NCBI GenBank assembly: GCA_019925095.2
Contig: CM034408.1
Location: 3,659,001 to 3,723,000, forward strand
From: Dendrolimus kikuchii
Taxonomy: Eukaryota > Arthropoda > Insecta > Lepidoptera > Lasiocampidae
DNA: 64,000 nucleotides
Reading direction: 5' to 3'
The notes beneath the pieces are model-generated. The model worked only from the letters and a program-made list of their open reading frames with translations, was not told the origin of the DNA and did not search any database. Position 1 is the stretch's first letter; each line of letters opens with the position of its first letter. Below, piece after piece: positions 19,854-30,776 of this stretch. The position numbers and the translations under genes were made by a program.

Positions 19854-20704
19854 AGCCTGGTGTGGACTGCACTTTCCGATGATTTCCATGCACACGGTGG
19901 TATGCAGCGATGCGCTCTCTGCCGATACCGGAAGTGGTAGCTGCATAGCCAATCGGGTGAATCCGGAGTGCGACGGCGTGATGCTGATCGGGACAGTCTC
20001 CTTGAGCGGCTACGGCTGCGGCGTATGGTAGGACGGGATCGCTCGATGCTTGTCAGCCGGGCGTTGATCTTGGCCAGCTCAGCTGTGAGGCTGGCTATAA
20101 CGTTGCTATCCTGGGGCTGCTTGATGCTCGATGAAGGTTGCCCTATTTCAGAAATTTGAGCATTCCGGGTGGCCTCTGCGACGTTATCTGCGATAACTGA
20201 CAAGTTATCCAGGCCCTTGGTCTCTGACACCGCTAGGACAGCGCGAACTGTGGCTGGTAAATGAGATTGCCACAGTACCCTGAGTGTGTCGTCAGGAATT
20301 TTGTCACGTGCCAGATTCTTCATTCGATGTAACAGTTGCGAAGGCTTTTGGTCTCCAAGTTCCATCTCCCCAATTAATTTTTCTATCTGTCTGGCTTTTG
20401 AATCTTCATAAAGGCCTAATAGTTTGGTCTTCAACGCCTGAAATTTTCCTGAGTTCGGAGGGTTTGCCAAAAAATCGGATAATTCCACTACGACTTCTTT
20501 TGGTAATTTTGCCACGATGAGGTCGAATTTAGCATCATCCCCTAATTTTTGTGGTGCGAGCATGGATTCGACTCTAATAAAGCAAACTCGCGGCTGGTCG
20601 GCCCAAAATTTTGGCAATCTTGAAGACAGTGAAATTGCCATCATATCCGCTGGTTGTTGCAAATACGGGGGTAATTGCTGTGATGGTATTCCTGGAGTCG
20701 TCAT
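19844..20704 (-). CDS. Gag of element E
   Basis: 286 codons from the ATG at 20704; the frame is open into the LTR but the upstream part is not gag. It has a capsid-like region (residues about 20-190), a Ser/Arg-rich stretch, and a C-terminal zinc motif CSYHFRYRQRAHRCIPPC. The C-X3-H type spacing with a PPC ending is characteristic of CsRn1-clade Gags. It overlaps pol in the -1 frame. Intact in this copy. Confidence 0.85.
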   Translation of the reverse strand: MTTPGIPSQQLPPYLQQPADMMAISLSSRLPKFWADQPRVCFIRVESMLAPQKLGDDAKFDLIVAKLPKEVVVELSDFLANPPNSGKFQALKTKLLGLYEDSKARQIEKLIGEMELGDQKPSQLLHRMKNLARDKIPDDTLRVLWQSHLPATVRAVLAVSETKGLDNLSVIADNVAEATRNAQISEIGQPSSSIKQPQDSNVIASLTAELAKINARLTSIERSRPTIRRSRSRSRRLSRSASRRRTPDSPDWLCSYHFRYRQRAHRCIPPCAWKSSESAVHTRLEN

Positions 20705-20763
20705 TTTTGTTCCCAAAATGCGTGTTCTGAAGTCGGTCACCAGTGTGGGGTTATTGTGGGGCA

Positions 20764-20990
20764 AGTGTATGTGCCGCCAAATGTGGGTTCCGGTAGTGTT
20801 ATACAAGGCAAACACGGTGTACTCTTGATATAATTTATTACTTATCGTGTACACCAATGGGCACAGCGGAGTGCCGGCGCGGACTGACTCTATAATATTA
20901 CTGGACGGAAAATGGGAAAGATGCACACTACTCGATACAGTTACGTAAGTGTTTTACTTACATAACCGTATGGGTATGTGTGTCCCTACA
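20764..20990 (-). repeat. 5' LTR of element E
   Basis: Partner of 3421-3647. Outside it is ATATC (20991-20995), then element A RT resumes. The inner border reads CACTTGCCCCACAATAACC on the minus strand; no primer tRNA was recognised. Confidence 0.9.
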
Positions 20991-20995
20991 ATATC

Positions 20996-22200
20996 CTACG
21001 AGACCCAAGAAACTTTTAATATGTTTGGGTGTTCTGGGCGTAGGATAGGATATTACGGCTTCAACTTTATCGGGAATGGGAGATACTCCTTTGTCTGAAA
21101 TTATATGACCTAGATAGGCAACTTCGCGATGAAGAAACTCGCATTTTTCTGGCTGTAACTTTAGATTATGTTTTCTTAAGGCATCGAATATTAATTCAAG
21201 TTTAGAGATATGAGACTGGAGACCATGAGAATAGATAATGACGTCGTCTAAATAGATAAAGCAATGTAAACCTTGTAGACCGGTAAGGACTGTATTCATG
21301 AGACGTTGAAAGGTTGCAGGAACATTTTTTAGTCCAAAGGGCATTCTAGTGTATTCAAAGTGGCCATTTAGAACTGAGAAGGCAGTTTTGAGAGAGTCTT
21401 CTTCAGCCAATTGAATTTGATAAAAACCGGAGGCGAGATCTAATGTAGAAAAATATTTACTGTGACATAGTTGGTCTAAGATTTCAGTTATGTTAGGAAT
21501 AGGATAACCATCTCCAATGGTAATATCATTTAGTTTTCGAGAGTTTTACTACGATTCTCCATTTCTCTTGACCGGAAGCGTCTTGTTTTTTTAGGAACTA
21601 CCCAAATTGGGGATGACCACGGAGAACTAGAAGGTTTAATGATGTTTTGATTCAACATTTTCTGTATCTGCTTATTCACTTCTTCTTTATGGCATTCTGG
21701 ATAACTTTTTACATGGAATGGCTGTGAACTAGTAGTTTTAATTTAATGTTTAACTGTGTTAGTACAAGAGAGATGATCACCATCAAGGTAAAATAAATCG
21801 GAATATTCGTGGCAAAGAGATAGGAGGGCTTTAGATTCTTCTGAGTTAAGATGAGATGTTCTTATTTGGTTCCGTACTTCCAAAGCTCGGTTATGATTGG
21901 AAGATATATTATGTATACTATTAGACCTTAGAATATCAACAATCAATTCAACGCAAAAGGTTTGTATATTTATATCATTATTTGTAGTGTTAAGAATGGA
22001 CACATTAACGTGTTTATTGGATTTAAGGGATGTGAGGCAACTGGATAGATATACATACACCCTTTTGAATTTCAGACTTTTCAACAAATCCGGATGTAAT
22101 TTCTGGATTAGTTACTTTGCATTCTATCATCATTTCGGAACGAGCTGGTATTGTATACTGGGGTTTAGTAAAATGAATTTGTAATGTGCCTTTATCAAGA
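20996..22200 (-). pseudogene. Element A: protease-RT linker and RT N-terminal half
   Basis: Right to left: a linker of the 17.6/297 type (VNVSILNTT, then LCHEYSDLFYLDGD and TNTVKH). A frame-broken fingers region follows (21415-21742). An open RT segment at 20958-21410 comes next, with RMPFGLKNVPATFQRLM, the active site CFIYLDDVIIYS and YLGHIISDKGV. It stops at SFLGLVGY at the element E insertion. Its continuation is at 2517-3415. Confidence 0.82.
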
Positions 22201-23672
22201 TGCAGAGTATTATGTCCGTACAGGATATTGCAGTTATTGTTTCTTAGAAAATCGTTACCTAAAATTCCATCAAAATTGAAACTTAGAGATTCTGAAACTA
22301 GATGAATTTTACTGAATATTGTTTCAGAATTATCGAGCTTGAAATCTAATTAAAAGTGCCCAAAACTCTCAGAACATTGGGCATTTTCATCTATACCTTT
22401 GAACTTAACCTTTTCTGTTATAAGTTTAGGATGCGTGACTAAAGAAGATTTTTTTTTATCAAAGAAGTACTAGAGCCTGAGTCAATCAAGAAAACTAGCG
22501 GCTCATTTGAATATTGAGATTTTACATAGACATGTGGTAAGTGAATTTTATCGTTATAATGAATTTTATAAATTGTCTCGTTATTGGTATAACAATTTGT
22601 GAACTTAGTATTATTCGTAGATTTAGTATTACTGGTATAAGAATTAGTAGAATTTTTATTATTGGTATAAGAATTAAATAGATTTAGTATTATTGGTATA
22701 AGGATTGGTAGGGTTTTTAGAACCAGTATTTTTAATAGACGAGTTTTCTATCTGGGGCTGGTTACCCTGCCGTATAACTCGGGATTCAGTGGGTTGTGAA
22801 GGAATGAACGAGTCGTGATTATTTTTTCTGTCTGTCGGTAACTTATCGGCATAGCAATAAAGGGAATCAGAATTAGAAGGTATTTTACTCGCTGGAGCGT
22901 CGGTTTGTGTAGCAGATTTCACATGACGTGGTTGCGGAGTCCTATTTAGTATAAAAAATTATCATTTTGGGGGTCTGTTTGACACTCTTGGGTTTGATCA
23001 CGGTTTTCGTCTAAATTGTGTACTTTATTTAAAGATGGGTTTGAAATCATTTGATGATTTGTAGGGTTTGAAAATCTTTAGCGATTTGTGTTATTATATT
23101 CCCTTTTACGACATTGATTTATGTGATGACCGACTGCCTTACAATATGTACAGATAGTCGGGTTTGATAGTGGAGTATTGGGAATGAATTCAGAAACTAC
23201 ATTATGGATGGAACGGTGACGATTTGAATAACACGATCTATCTGTGTGCCCAGGTTTGCCACAAAGACGGCATTTCGGTTTGGATTCTACAGAACTTCTC
23301 GACTGCGAGGATTGAACATAGTTATAGAATTTTTCTTCTTGGGTAGCTAAATTAATTGCTTCGGCAAGGTTTTCGGGATTGCGGCATCTCAAGATGTTGG
23401 AAATATGGCTGGGTAGCCCCAGCAAAAAGGTGTGTTAAGCCAGGTCTTCCGAATTAGCTAGTCGTCTTAGCAGTTCACACTGATTGATTGTTGAATATGT
23501 CCGTCTGTAGTCGTGTGAGATGAGTTTCTAGATGTGTACTATATTGCAAAACACTTTCGTTGGGTTTCATTCTACAGTTTTGGAGGTGTAATAATAGATG
23601 GTTACGGTGTTTACACGCGCCAAAGTTACTTTTTAAAAATTGTTTCAGGTCCGACCAATTACTGAAAACAAG
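22201..23672 (-). pseudogene. Element A: Gag and protease region
   Basis: Two CCHC knuckles lie at 23078-23425 (CRLCGKPGHTDRSC and CTYCKAVGHHINQC), followed by an Asn/Ser-rich segment with repeats of NTNNT-like codons (22560-22720). A degenerate protease region follows, with several stops. Upstream Gag is visible in broken frames to 23672, where it meets element B. The 5' LTR is absent. Confidence 0.75.
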
Positions 23673-24662
23673 TCACACTTAAAGGTCTTGCAATAATAGC
23701 ATAATTTGGAATAAACTTCCTGAAGTAAGATGTCAACCCTAAAAAGCTATGCAGTTGTTTTACATTCTTTGGTTCAGGAAATCTTTCAACGGCTTCAAGT
23801 TTCTCTCGTGATGACTTAACTGTGCCATTCGCTATAACTAACCTAAGTAGTCTACAGATCTTTGCAATAATTGAAATTTTTCACAATTTATTTCTAGACC
23901 GTAATCCGCAGCCACACTTAGCACTTGTCTTAATAACATCAATCCTTCTTGTTCACTCTGCGACAGTAGAATCAAATCGTCTAAAAATATGAGCTCACTT
24001 CCCCTTGCGATAAATTCTCTAAAAATAATGTTGATGTATCTCATAAAATATTTAGGACATATAAAAAGACCAAATGGAGGTCTTAAAAATTCATATTGCC
24101 CTTCAGGATTGGTGGTAACAAATGCAGTATATTTTATAGATTCTTCTTCAATAGGTAAATGAAAAAAAGCATTTTTTAAATCAAGAGTACTAAGCATTGT
24201 AACTTTAGTTAATTTGTCAATTTGATCTTCAATAATTGGTAGAGGATATTCATCTTTCACCATCCTCTGATTTAATTTACGATAGTCTACAACTCTAACA
24301 GTACCATCTTTCTTCGGAACTAACACTAATGGACTTGAATATTCTGAATAACTCGGTCGAATAATGCCCTTCTCTAAACATTCGTCAATTTGTTTTTTAA
24401 CAATTTCTTCTTCTTTCAATGCGAGTCGCCTTGGGCGCTGTACTACTGGAATGTCATTCTTCAAAACAATGCGCATCTTAATTGGAGCTTCTTTTATCTT
24501 TTTAGGTTTATAATTATTATTTAAACTTTGAATTTCAGGTATATTTGAAATGTTGTTATTTATAGGCCTCACAATGACTGTACCCTTATCAATCGTAAGT
24601 ATTGTACTCGCTAAAAAAGGTTGCCCTAAAATAATATCATATGGAATGACGCCTTGTGGCAC
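23672..24662 (-). pseudogene. Element B (Ty3/Gypsy): reverse transcriptase
   Basis: 274 codons are open at 23838-24662: the end of the protease/linker (YDIILGQPFL), RT fingers and palm (LVPKKDGTVRVVDYRKLN, LDLKNAFFHLPI, YEFLRPPFGL), and the active site as ELIFLDDLILL. The usual Cys in the VRVCVDYRKLN motif is missing. A one-base break after VDYLG is followed by the thumb region (23672-23837, FPEPKNVKQLHSFLGL). It is truncated at element A. Confidence 0.8.
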
Positions 24663-24870
24663 ATAATATAAAAGTATGTATAATAACTAAACCCGTCTAC
24701 AATAATATTAGTGAAGAACTTACCAATTGAACGTGTAATATAATGCCCGAAACCGACTAACTTCACATTTTCCTCACTGCATTTTTTCACGTTTAATGAC
24801 CTATATACGTTCACCGACACTAAATTAACATCGCTACCCGTATCTAATAACCATTTTACTCATTGCTCTT
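24663..24870 (-). pseudogene. Element B: aspartic protease
   Basis: WLLDTGSDVNLVSVNVYRSL is seen on the minus strand around 24810-24860. A stop lies a few codons before the motif and one base shifts the frame before RT. Confidence 0.72.
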
Positions 24871-25886
24871 GTAATTGAACACTAATTACGCATTTGTTAT
24901 TTGCTTTAACGCTCGATTCGTCGATAGTAAAAATATTTTTATTGTTTACATTGTCACTGTTGTCACACGTTGACATTGACAGTTGGGGTTTCGCATCATT
25001 CGCGCTAACTTCAAGTATATGCTCCTGATTGAATGACGAACTTTCTGGTTTCGCATAATTCGCGCCAACTTCAAGTGAATAAAGATTCACACTGAACTTT
25101 TCTCCTCAACTCATCTTGATCTTGACCTTGAATATAATGACTTGCAATATGGCCGTACGAATTTCATTTGAAGCATTTCACATCTTTTATGCACTGATTT
25201 ACCATATGACCTTTCTCTCCACATTTGTAGCAACGTTGAGGCGGTGTTTTAGAATATCCCGCTTTTGGTTTTATATTATGTTGCTCCCTGCTCACAACAC
25301 GTTCGCGTTGTTGTCTGCTTTTCTGTTGGATTTTTTCGTAAATGCTCAATTGCTCCTTTAACATTGAAAACGACGTAACACCATATAGTATTTATTGTTT
25401 TATTTTGCTCATAATCCGGTAGCCCATCTATTATATACTGAATCACGACGTAATCGGGAATTTTTTGCCCAATTATTTCATAATTAGCATATACTGATAA
25501 CAGCTTTCATGTTTAAGTTTCCTTCGTTTACTCATGATTTCATGCATCTCCTTCATATTTACTGTATCTGGAAATTCTCACTGTAATACTGACTTGAGTT
25601 CTTCGTAAGTTTTAAACGGTTTCTCTGACCGAAGCCATAATTCAGCGGTTCCAGCAAGTGATCTACGCGCAATCATTAACTTTTATTGTGCCGTCCAACT
25701 GAAAATTTTCGCGTTGTCTTCTATGTCTTGTGCCCACTTAGTTGAAGAATATGTTACATCTTCGCCCGTAAATATCATAATTCCTTCTGCCATACTCGAA
25801 TTAATGAATTCTTCGTTACGATTCTTCAATAATGCTCCTCGATTCCTTGTTACGGGGCAAGAATAGTCATTGGTTGGCAACGCCAT
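24871..25886 (-). pseudogene. Element B: Gag
   Basis: Starts at the ATG at 25886 (MALPTNDYSCP). The capsid-like body is broken by several frameshifts (25370-25690). Nucleocapsid knuckles follow, the first intact (CYKCGEKGHMVNQC), the second degraded. Repeated ANYAKPE/ANDAKPQ segments lie at 24960-25080. No LTR or primer site was identified beyond it. Confidence 0.72.
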
Positions 25887-25944
25887 TTTCTTCCGTGTTG
25901 CGTGACTTTGCAAAATCCGTAAAAATCTTAGCGATTTTTCGACA

Positions 25945-26006
25945 AGCATTATTAACCGTCATATAGTGCAGACGTATTTTAAATTAAACTCTTACAGTAA
26001 ATAAAT
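25945..26006 (+). repeat. LTR fragment shared with 29274-29338
   Basis: About 62 bp starting GCATTATTAACC and ending near CAGTAAATAAAT, nearly identical to the LTR segment at 29274-29338 in the same orientation. It lies between element B and the fold-back. Confidence 0.75.
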
Positions 26007-26017
26007 ACACAAAAATA

Positions 26018-26350
26018 TGTGAAGGTGTTTTTTTGGCTAATTGTTTAGTCCGCGTAAAACATAAAAATAGGGTTAATGTATCCGTGTTAAATACTACGGA
26101 GTCCGTGATTGAAATAAATAATTTTCAGGCAGAATTAACCTCTTTTGATTTGCCGCCAAAATTAAACGACGAGAAACATAAACTTATACATCAATTGAGT
26201 TCTTTGAGTACTGATCGTTCTCGCAAAGTTTTAGAGCAGATAAGATGCTCTCGTTTAAACCCACAAGAAATTCACAATAACACGGATACATTAACCCTAT
26301 TATTAGGTTTTACGCGGACTAAACAATTAGCCAAATAAACTCCTTCACAT
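26018..26350. repeat. Fold-back: inverted duplication of a Gypsy protease-RT linker
   Basis: Arms of about 72 bp (26018-26089 and 26278-26350) are inverted copies with few mismatches around a 188-bp spacer. The plus strand from 26033 through the spacer encodes the linker of a 17.6/297-like element (RVNVSVLNTT ... SRLNPQEIHN). The minus strand of the right arm encodes the same start (CLVRVKPNNRVNVSVL), in frame with element C to the right. Two head-on copies of the same gene region therefore meet here. Confidence 0.82.
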
Positions 26351-27442
26351 ATATTTATGTCTAAAATTAAGGCTTTTCTAGAATTCGAAAAATTAGATTA
26401 ATTAGAAACTTGGCATTCAATTACCATTTCAGAACGCGGTGGTATAACGTATGTTGACTCACTGAAACTTATCGGTATATTATAAGCCTTTTAGACTAAA
26501 AGAGTCACTTGAATATTGTATATCGATTTTAAAATGTTTAATAAAATCACTACCTAATATTCCGTCATAATTCAACTTAATCGAATCGTCAATGACGTTA
26601 AACGAGTAGTCAAACATTATTTTCTTGTATTGAGAAATATAATGTATAAAGTTAAGTCTTATAGACCCAATTGATGTACAGAATGAATCATTGTCGCTTA
26701 AACTTTTGATTTTTATAATTTTAGAATCCAGAACTGGCTTATTCTATAAACTAGAATAGTTCACGAGTGAAATAGTAGAACCAGTATCAATTAAAAAGCA
26801 TAAGGGCTTATTATTATAATTGGTTTTTAAATAAACGTAAGGTAAAAGAAATGTTTTTCACATTATGTATAGTATAAGAATTCTCACGCGAACAATCTCT
26901 ATTTATAGAACTCATATTTTGAGTTTGATGATTGTTTTTTAGACCAGAAGACTCCAAGTTTTCATTTGTACGTGTTGATATAAACTTAGGAACACGCTTA
27001 GAAATATGCGACTTTGGCACAATAGAATCACACTGAGTATAAGGCAAACCGTCTTGTGCAACAGAGAATTGATCACAAGTGGACTGACCTTGAGACTTAA
27101 AACTCAACGCAGAGGATTTAATATGTTTGTTAATAAACTTATTATCAAAAGAAATCGTGCCGTTTTTAAAACTATTCTTAGGTTCCGGCAGACACGAATC
27201 CGAAACTGTATTTAGTTTAAATTACCGTTCTGGATATCTTTATTCTCTTCACTTAAAACATGTACATTATTTGTAGAGTTGCTATTAATAAAATTACTTG
27301 TACTTGAAGGCATAAAATTACCTTGTTCAGAATGTCCATTATTATTTTTAAACTGCAACTTGCGACATTCTTAAATTAGTTGACCTGGCTTTTTGAAATA
27401 AGCGCAAGTTTTACTTTTATAAGAAATATAGTTATAATTATA
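26351..27442 (-). pseudogene. Element C (Gypsy, A-like): Gag C-terminus and protease region
   Basis: It resembles element A in layout: a degraded zinc knuckle (C-X2-x...ECRKLQ near 27360-27400), an Asn/Ser-rich spacer, an open 97-codon stretch at 26814-27107, and a broken protease region up to the fold-back. Many stops. Confidence 0.65.
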
Positions 27443-27447
27443 ATTTA

Positions 27448-28166
27448 TGTTGGTGTTGCAGTGGACTGTAGGACTGTAGAGGGTTGGTCGCTGGTTCGGG
27501 TAACCGATTTTCCGAAATGAAAACAACCGAAAACGATGCTACGGGAGGCTTCAACTTCGTTGGCGTCGGCGGGAGGGAGCGAGCGCTCTTACCGTTACCT
27601 CATTAAAAAAAACATGCGCTGTCGAGCGCGGACCTCTGCCTGCACTATCATTATGGCCTACTCGCTTACGGAGTAGGCAGTAGTGCAGGCATACCTTACG
27701 GATCCCGGGCTCCGGTTGCGTTCTGCAGTCCCGTAGCCCGGTTTCCGCTACCCTTTTGGGTCCCGGGTTCCAGGCTGCGTTCTGCACGCCTGTAACCCGG
27801 TTCCCTTTTCATGTTGAGTCCCGGGCTCCAGGCGGCGTTCTGCACGCCCGTAGCCCGGTCTCATTTACCAGGATCTAATAGGGGTCCTACTTTCAATAAA
27901 AGGCAAAACGCTACAACATTTATTCCCTAGTGAGTTAAGGCTTATTACATTTTATATATTTAATTCTTATAATTTATTTTATTTAATTTCAAATCAATAA
28001 CTGTTAAAAAATAAAACTATATCTATCTCAGTCCGACCCGTCTCTTTCCTGCGCCTAACGGTCGCGTCTACATGATCTATGAGGCTTAGCAAATTATACC
28101 TATGTTCTTATCGCCTGTTTAGACGGGTCGGTGAGTTTCATACGTTTGTGTCCGTCGTCGTCAACA
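27448..28166. repeat. Solo LTR inside element C
   Basis: A 719-bp unit begins TGTTGGTG and ends GTCAACA, flanked by the exact 5-bp duplication ATTTA (27443-27447 and 28167-28171). Element C gag lies on both sides. No internal coding region remains, as after LTR-LTR recombination. It contains AATAAA signals, a two-part hairpin at 27638-27690 (10-bp and 8-bp stems), and a minisatellite. The family (BEL/Pao or Gypsy) and strand are undetermined. Confidence 0.8.
27702..27861. repeat. Three-copy minisatellite, about 58-bp unit
   Basis: Units start TCCCGGG at 27702, 27761 and 27819. Each contains GCGTTCTGCA and then an (A)CCCGG segment complementary to the unit start, so each unit can fold on itself. 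Confidence 0.8.
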
Positions 28167-28171
28167 ATTTA

Positions 28172-28670
28172 ATTTACGTGGAATGTGGTTATTTGAATTA
28201 ATATGATACGACGGTTGCTTAGGTTTCTTATTTCTGTTTAAGGCTAAGTCCTCCATTGAGGCCAACCTACCTAAAAGTTCCTTTTCATTTTGACAACTAT
28301 AATGTACATTGGCCTGTAGTCGAGTGAGACACGACTTGACCCGTAAAGAATATTGTGTCACATCTTCTGAGGGTAACTGTTTACAATTTTGAAGATCAAC
28401 TAGATGTGTGGAGTGTTTGTTCTCCACAAAGGTAGATTTTAAAAATTGTTTGATCTCTGGCCAATAATCAAACCTTTTAATACAGCAGGCTAACTGTGCC
28501 TGCCCCTCTAGCTGTGATATAATATACTTACATAGTACGGTCTGCTGATCAGTACTTGCAAATGAAATAGCGTTTTCGCAATTTGTTAAAAACGCGGGCA
28601 ATGACTCCCGGTCTCCTTTATAGGGTTTAATAAACTTTGTTAAAACTGAAAGGGTGATTCTTTCACTCAT
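28172..28670 (-). pseudogene. Element C: Gag N-terminus
   Basis: An open frame from the ATG at 28670 (MSERITLSVL), about 165 codons, has capsid-like sequence (FDYWPEIKQFLKSTFVENKH) that aligns with the broken Gag of element A near 23640. It is cut by the solo LTR at 28166; its continuation is at 27442 and below. Confidence 0.8.
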
Positions 28671-28978
28671 TGTTCTTTATTTTCTTCTATGTTTTTTATA
28701 AAATTTATTTCAAGTGTTTTCGTAATTGTGTAAAAAAGGATTCCTGTTGCATCCAAATTTTTAATCAATGTTATAATAAGAAAACACACAAATCTAATTT
28801 GGATATTAATACTTCCATCGAACTAACAAAAATCCCTGATGAATCCGTCGAATGCGACAAGAATTCGTTTCGAAAGCTACCAGAAATAGAAACAAATAAA
28901 AATAAGAATAAAATCATACATAGAAACTTTATACAAACAAACTCAAAAGCAGAAACTTATCAAATTTTTAGAATTTAA
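28670..28978 (+). pseudogene. Possible C-terminal tail of a Gypsy env protein
   Basis: About 100 codons begin with a Phe/Ile/Tyr-rich hydrophobic segment, then Cys-Cys, and a polar Asn/Lys tail. It is followed by a polypurine tract and an LTR start about 200 bp downstream on the same strand, the position of env in insect errantivirus-like elements. A CAG splice acceptor-like site lies near 29018. The first codons overlap the gag start of element C on the other strand. No family motif was seen; the assignment rests on position. Confidence 0.35.
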
Positions 28979-29174
28979 ATATTTCAAATAAATAACATTT
29001 CTTTATTTTTATTTCAGACTATAATCATAAGTTAAATATTATTACAGATTTTTATGTTAGTTATTTTAAAAGATTTCGTTAAAATTATATTCTATTAATG
29101 TAATATCCTTGAAATGTATTAAGGTTTTTATTTTGGTCCTTCGCTTATTATAATATACGATAATGCTCCGTCTT

Positions 29175-29186
29175 TAAGGGGGGAGC
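29175..29186 (+). promoter_or_regulatory. Polypurine tract
   Basis: TAAGGGGGGAGC directly precedes an LTR-like TGTTATGACAC start. Confidence 0.65.
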
Positions 29187-29340
29187 TGTTATGACACTGT
29201 ATTATATGTACAATTGCTTACCTGTGCAATTGTACATTATATAAAACCAATTTGATTTTCTCTAATAAGGAGAGAGCATTATTAACCATCATATAGTGCA
29301 TACGTAATTTTTAATTAAACTCTTACAGTAAATAAATTCG
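29187..29340 (+). repeat. LTR (start clear, end unclear)
   Basis: It begins TGTTATGACACTG after a polypurine tract and shares 29274-29338 with 25945-26006. The 3' boundary is not defined. The following 29341-29654 is gene-free, with AATAAA boxes that may be part of the same LTR. Confidence 0.6.
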
Positions 29341-29654
29341 TTTTTTTTAAAGGACCCACGGTGCACCATCCTAACAGATCGTATATCCCGGACTAGAGTA
29401 TGGTGGGTGGGTGCGGTTGATAAAAATTGGCTCGCTTTCAATAAAACATCTTTGAAATAAACACTTTTTAATCTTCTTTGAATAAATACTTAATACACCT
29501 TAGAAAAAACGCCTTAAACAACTTCGCCTTACACGCACCCTACCACCTACCATCTTTCGCTTCCGACTAACGACTCCCAGCTCTGTTCATTCCAAATCAA
29601 TCAAACCTTTCATTCATTCATATCATTCGATCTACACTTGCGTTCCGTTACACA

Positions 29655-29868
29655 TCAAACATTCTTAATATTCCTACATACATATTGGTAAAACTTTTTT
29701 ACGGCAAACACAATCGCCAGGGCCTCCTTATGTATTTCACTATAATGTCGTTCTGCGGGAGTGAGCGCTCGTGACGCATAGGTCACTGCGCGCTGATCGC
29801 CCGTCGGTCCCGGCTGTGCCAACACAGCCCCTACGCCATGTGCACTCGCGTCACATGTAATCACGGTA
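29655..29868 (-). pseudogene. Element D (mag-like Gypsy): RNase H fragment
   Basis: ITCDASAHGVGAVLAQ and RALTPAERHYSEIHKEALAI are the first two RNase H motifs, on the minus strand. It is cut at the left near 29655 and joined at about 29868 to a mariner. Confidence 0.8.
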
Positions 29869-29869
29869 A

Positions 29870-30774
29870 CGGTAATTTTGACGTCGAAGACCAGCATGGC
29901 GGTGGAAGAGAGGTTTTCGAAGATGCAGAATTGGAGGTATTACTTGATCAAGACTCGTGTCCAACGCAACAAGAATTAGCAGGATCATTGGGAGTGACGC
30001 AACAAGCCATTTCAAAACGCCTGAAAGTCATGGGAATGATTCAGAAACAAGGAAGTTGGGTGCCGTACGAGTTGAAACCGATAGATGTTGAACGGCGTTT
30101 GTTTGCTTGTGAACAGATGCTTGTGGGGCAAAGACGGAAGGGATTTCTGCATCGCATTGTGACTGGGGACGAAAAATGGGCTCATTACGATAATCCCAAG
30201 CGCAGAAAATCATGGGGATATCCCCCGGCCATGCTTCGACGTCGACGCCCAAATCGAATATTTACGGTTCCAAGGTCATGCTCAGTATTTGGTGGGACCA
30301 GCTCGGCGTAGTGTATTATGAGTTGTTAAAACCGACTGAAACAATCACAGGCGATCGTTATCGAACGCAATTAATGCGTTTGAGCCGAGCATTGAAAGAC
30401 AAACGGCCGCAATACAACGAGAGACATGATAAAGTGATTTTACAGCATGACAATGCTCGACCCCATGTTGCGAAAGTGGTCAAGAAATACTTGGAAACGT
30501 TGAAATGGGAAGTCCTACCCCACCCGCCCTATTCTCCAGACGTTGCTCCCTCGAACTATCACTTGTTTCGATCAATGGCACACGGCCTGGCTGACCAGCA
30601 CTTTCGGTCTTATGAAGAAATAAAAAATTGGATCGATTCAAAAGACGCTGCCCGAAAGATGGGAGAAAGTAGTGACCAGCGATGGACAATACTTTGAATC
30701 ATAAATGTATAAACAGTTTTTTACAATAAAGCCTCGAATTTCGGAACAAAACGGCGGAAGCAAAGTTGTACGCC
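29870..30774 (+). mobile_element. 5'-truncated mariner with broken transposase
   Basis: The transposase is read in two frames joined near 30225, within a C5 run. It lacks the first about 60-70 residues and the 5' terminal repeat. The second helix-turn-helix (TQQELAGSLGVTQQAISKRL) is visible, then TGDEKWAHYDN with the first catalytic Asp, and ILQHDNARPHV with the second. At the third position of the DD34D triad it has Asn (APSNYHLF instead of ...SDYHLF). The right end is followed by TA (30775-30776). It sits inside element D, whose RT thumb region is missing. Inactive. Confidence 0.85.
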
Positions 30775-30776
30775 TA

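Larger units (their letters stand above)
3421..20990 (-). mobile_element. Element E: CsRn1-like Ty3/Gypsy retrotransposon, interrupted by later insertions
   Basis: This is a complete LTR unit inserted in element A. LTRs of 227 bp (3421-3647 and 20764-20990) start TGTAGGGACAC and end CATACACA on the minus strand, flanked by the 5-bp duplication ATATC. The LTRs differ at about five or six positions, roughly 2-3%. Without its two insertions (element F and the 958-bp foreign segment) it is about 5.5 kb. Order on the minus strand: LTR, gag, protease, RT, RNase H, integrase, small ORF, polypurine tract, LTR. The Gag zinc motif with C-X3-H spacing and the RT/integrase style suggest the CsRn1 clade. 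Confidence 0.88.
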
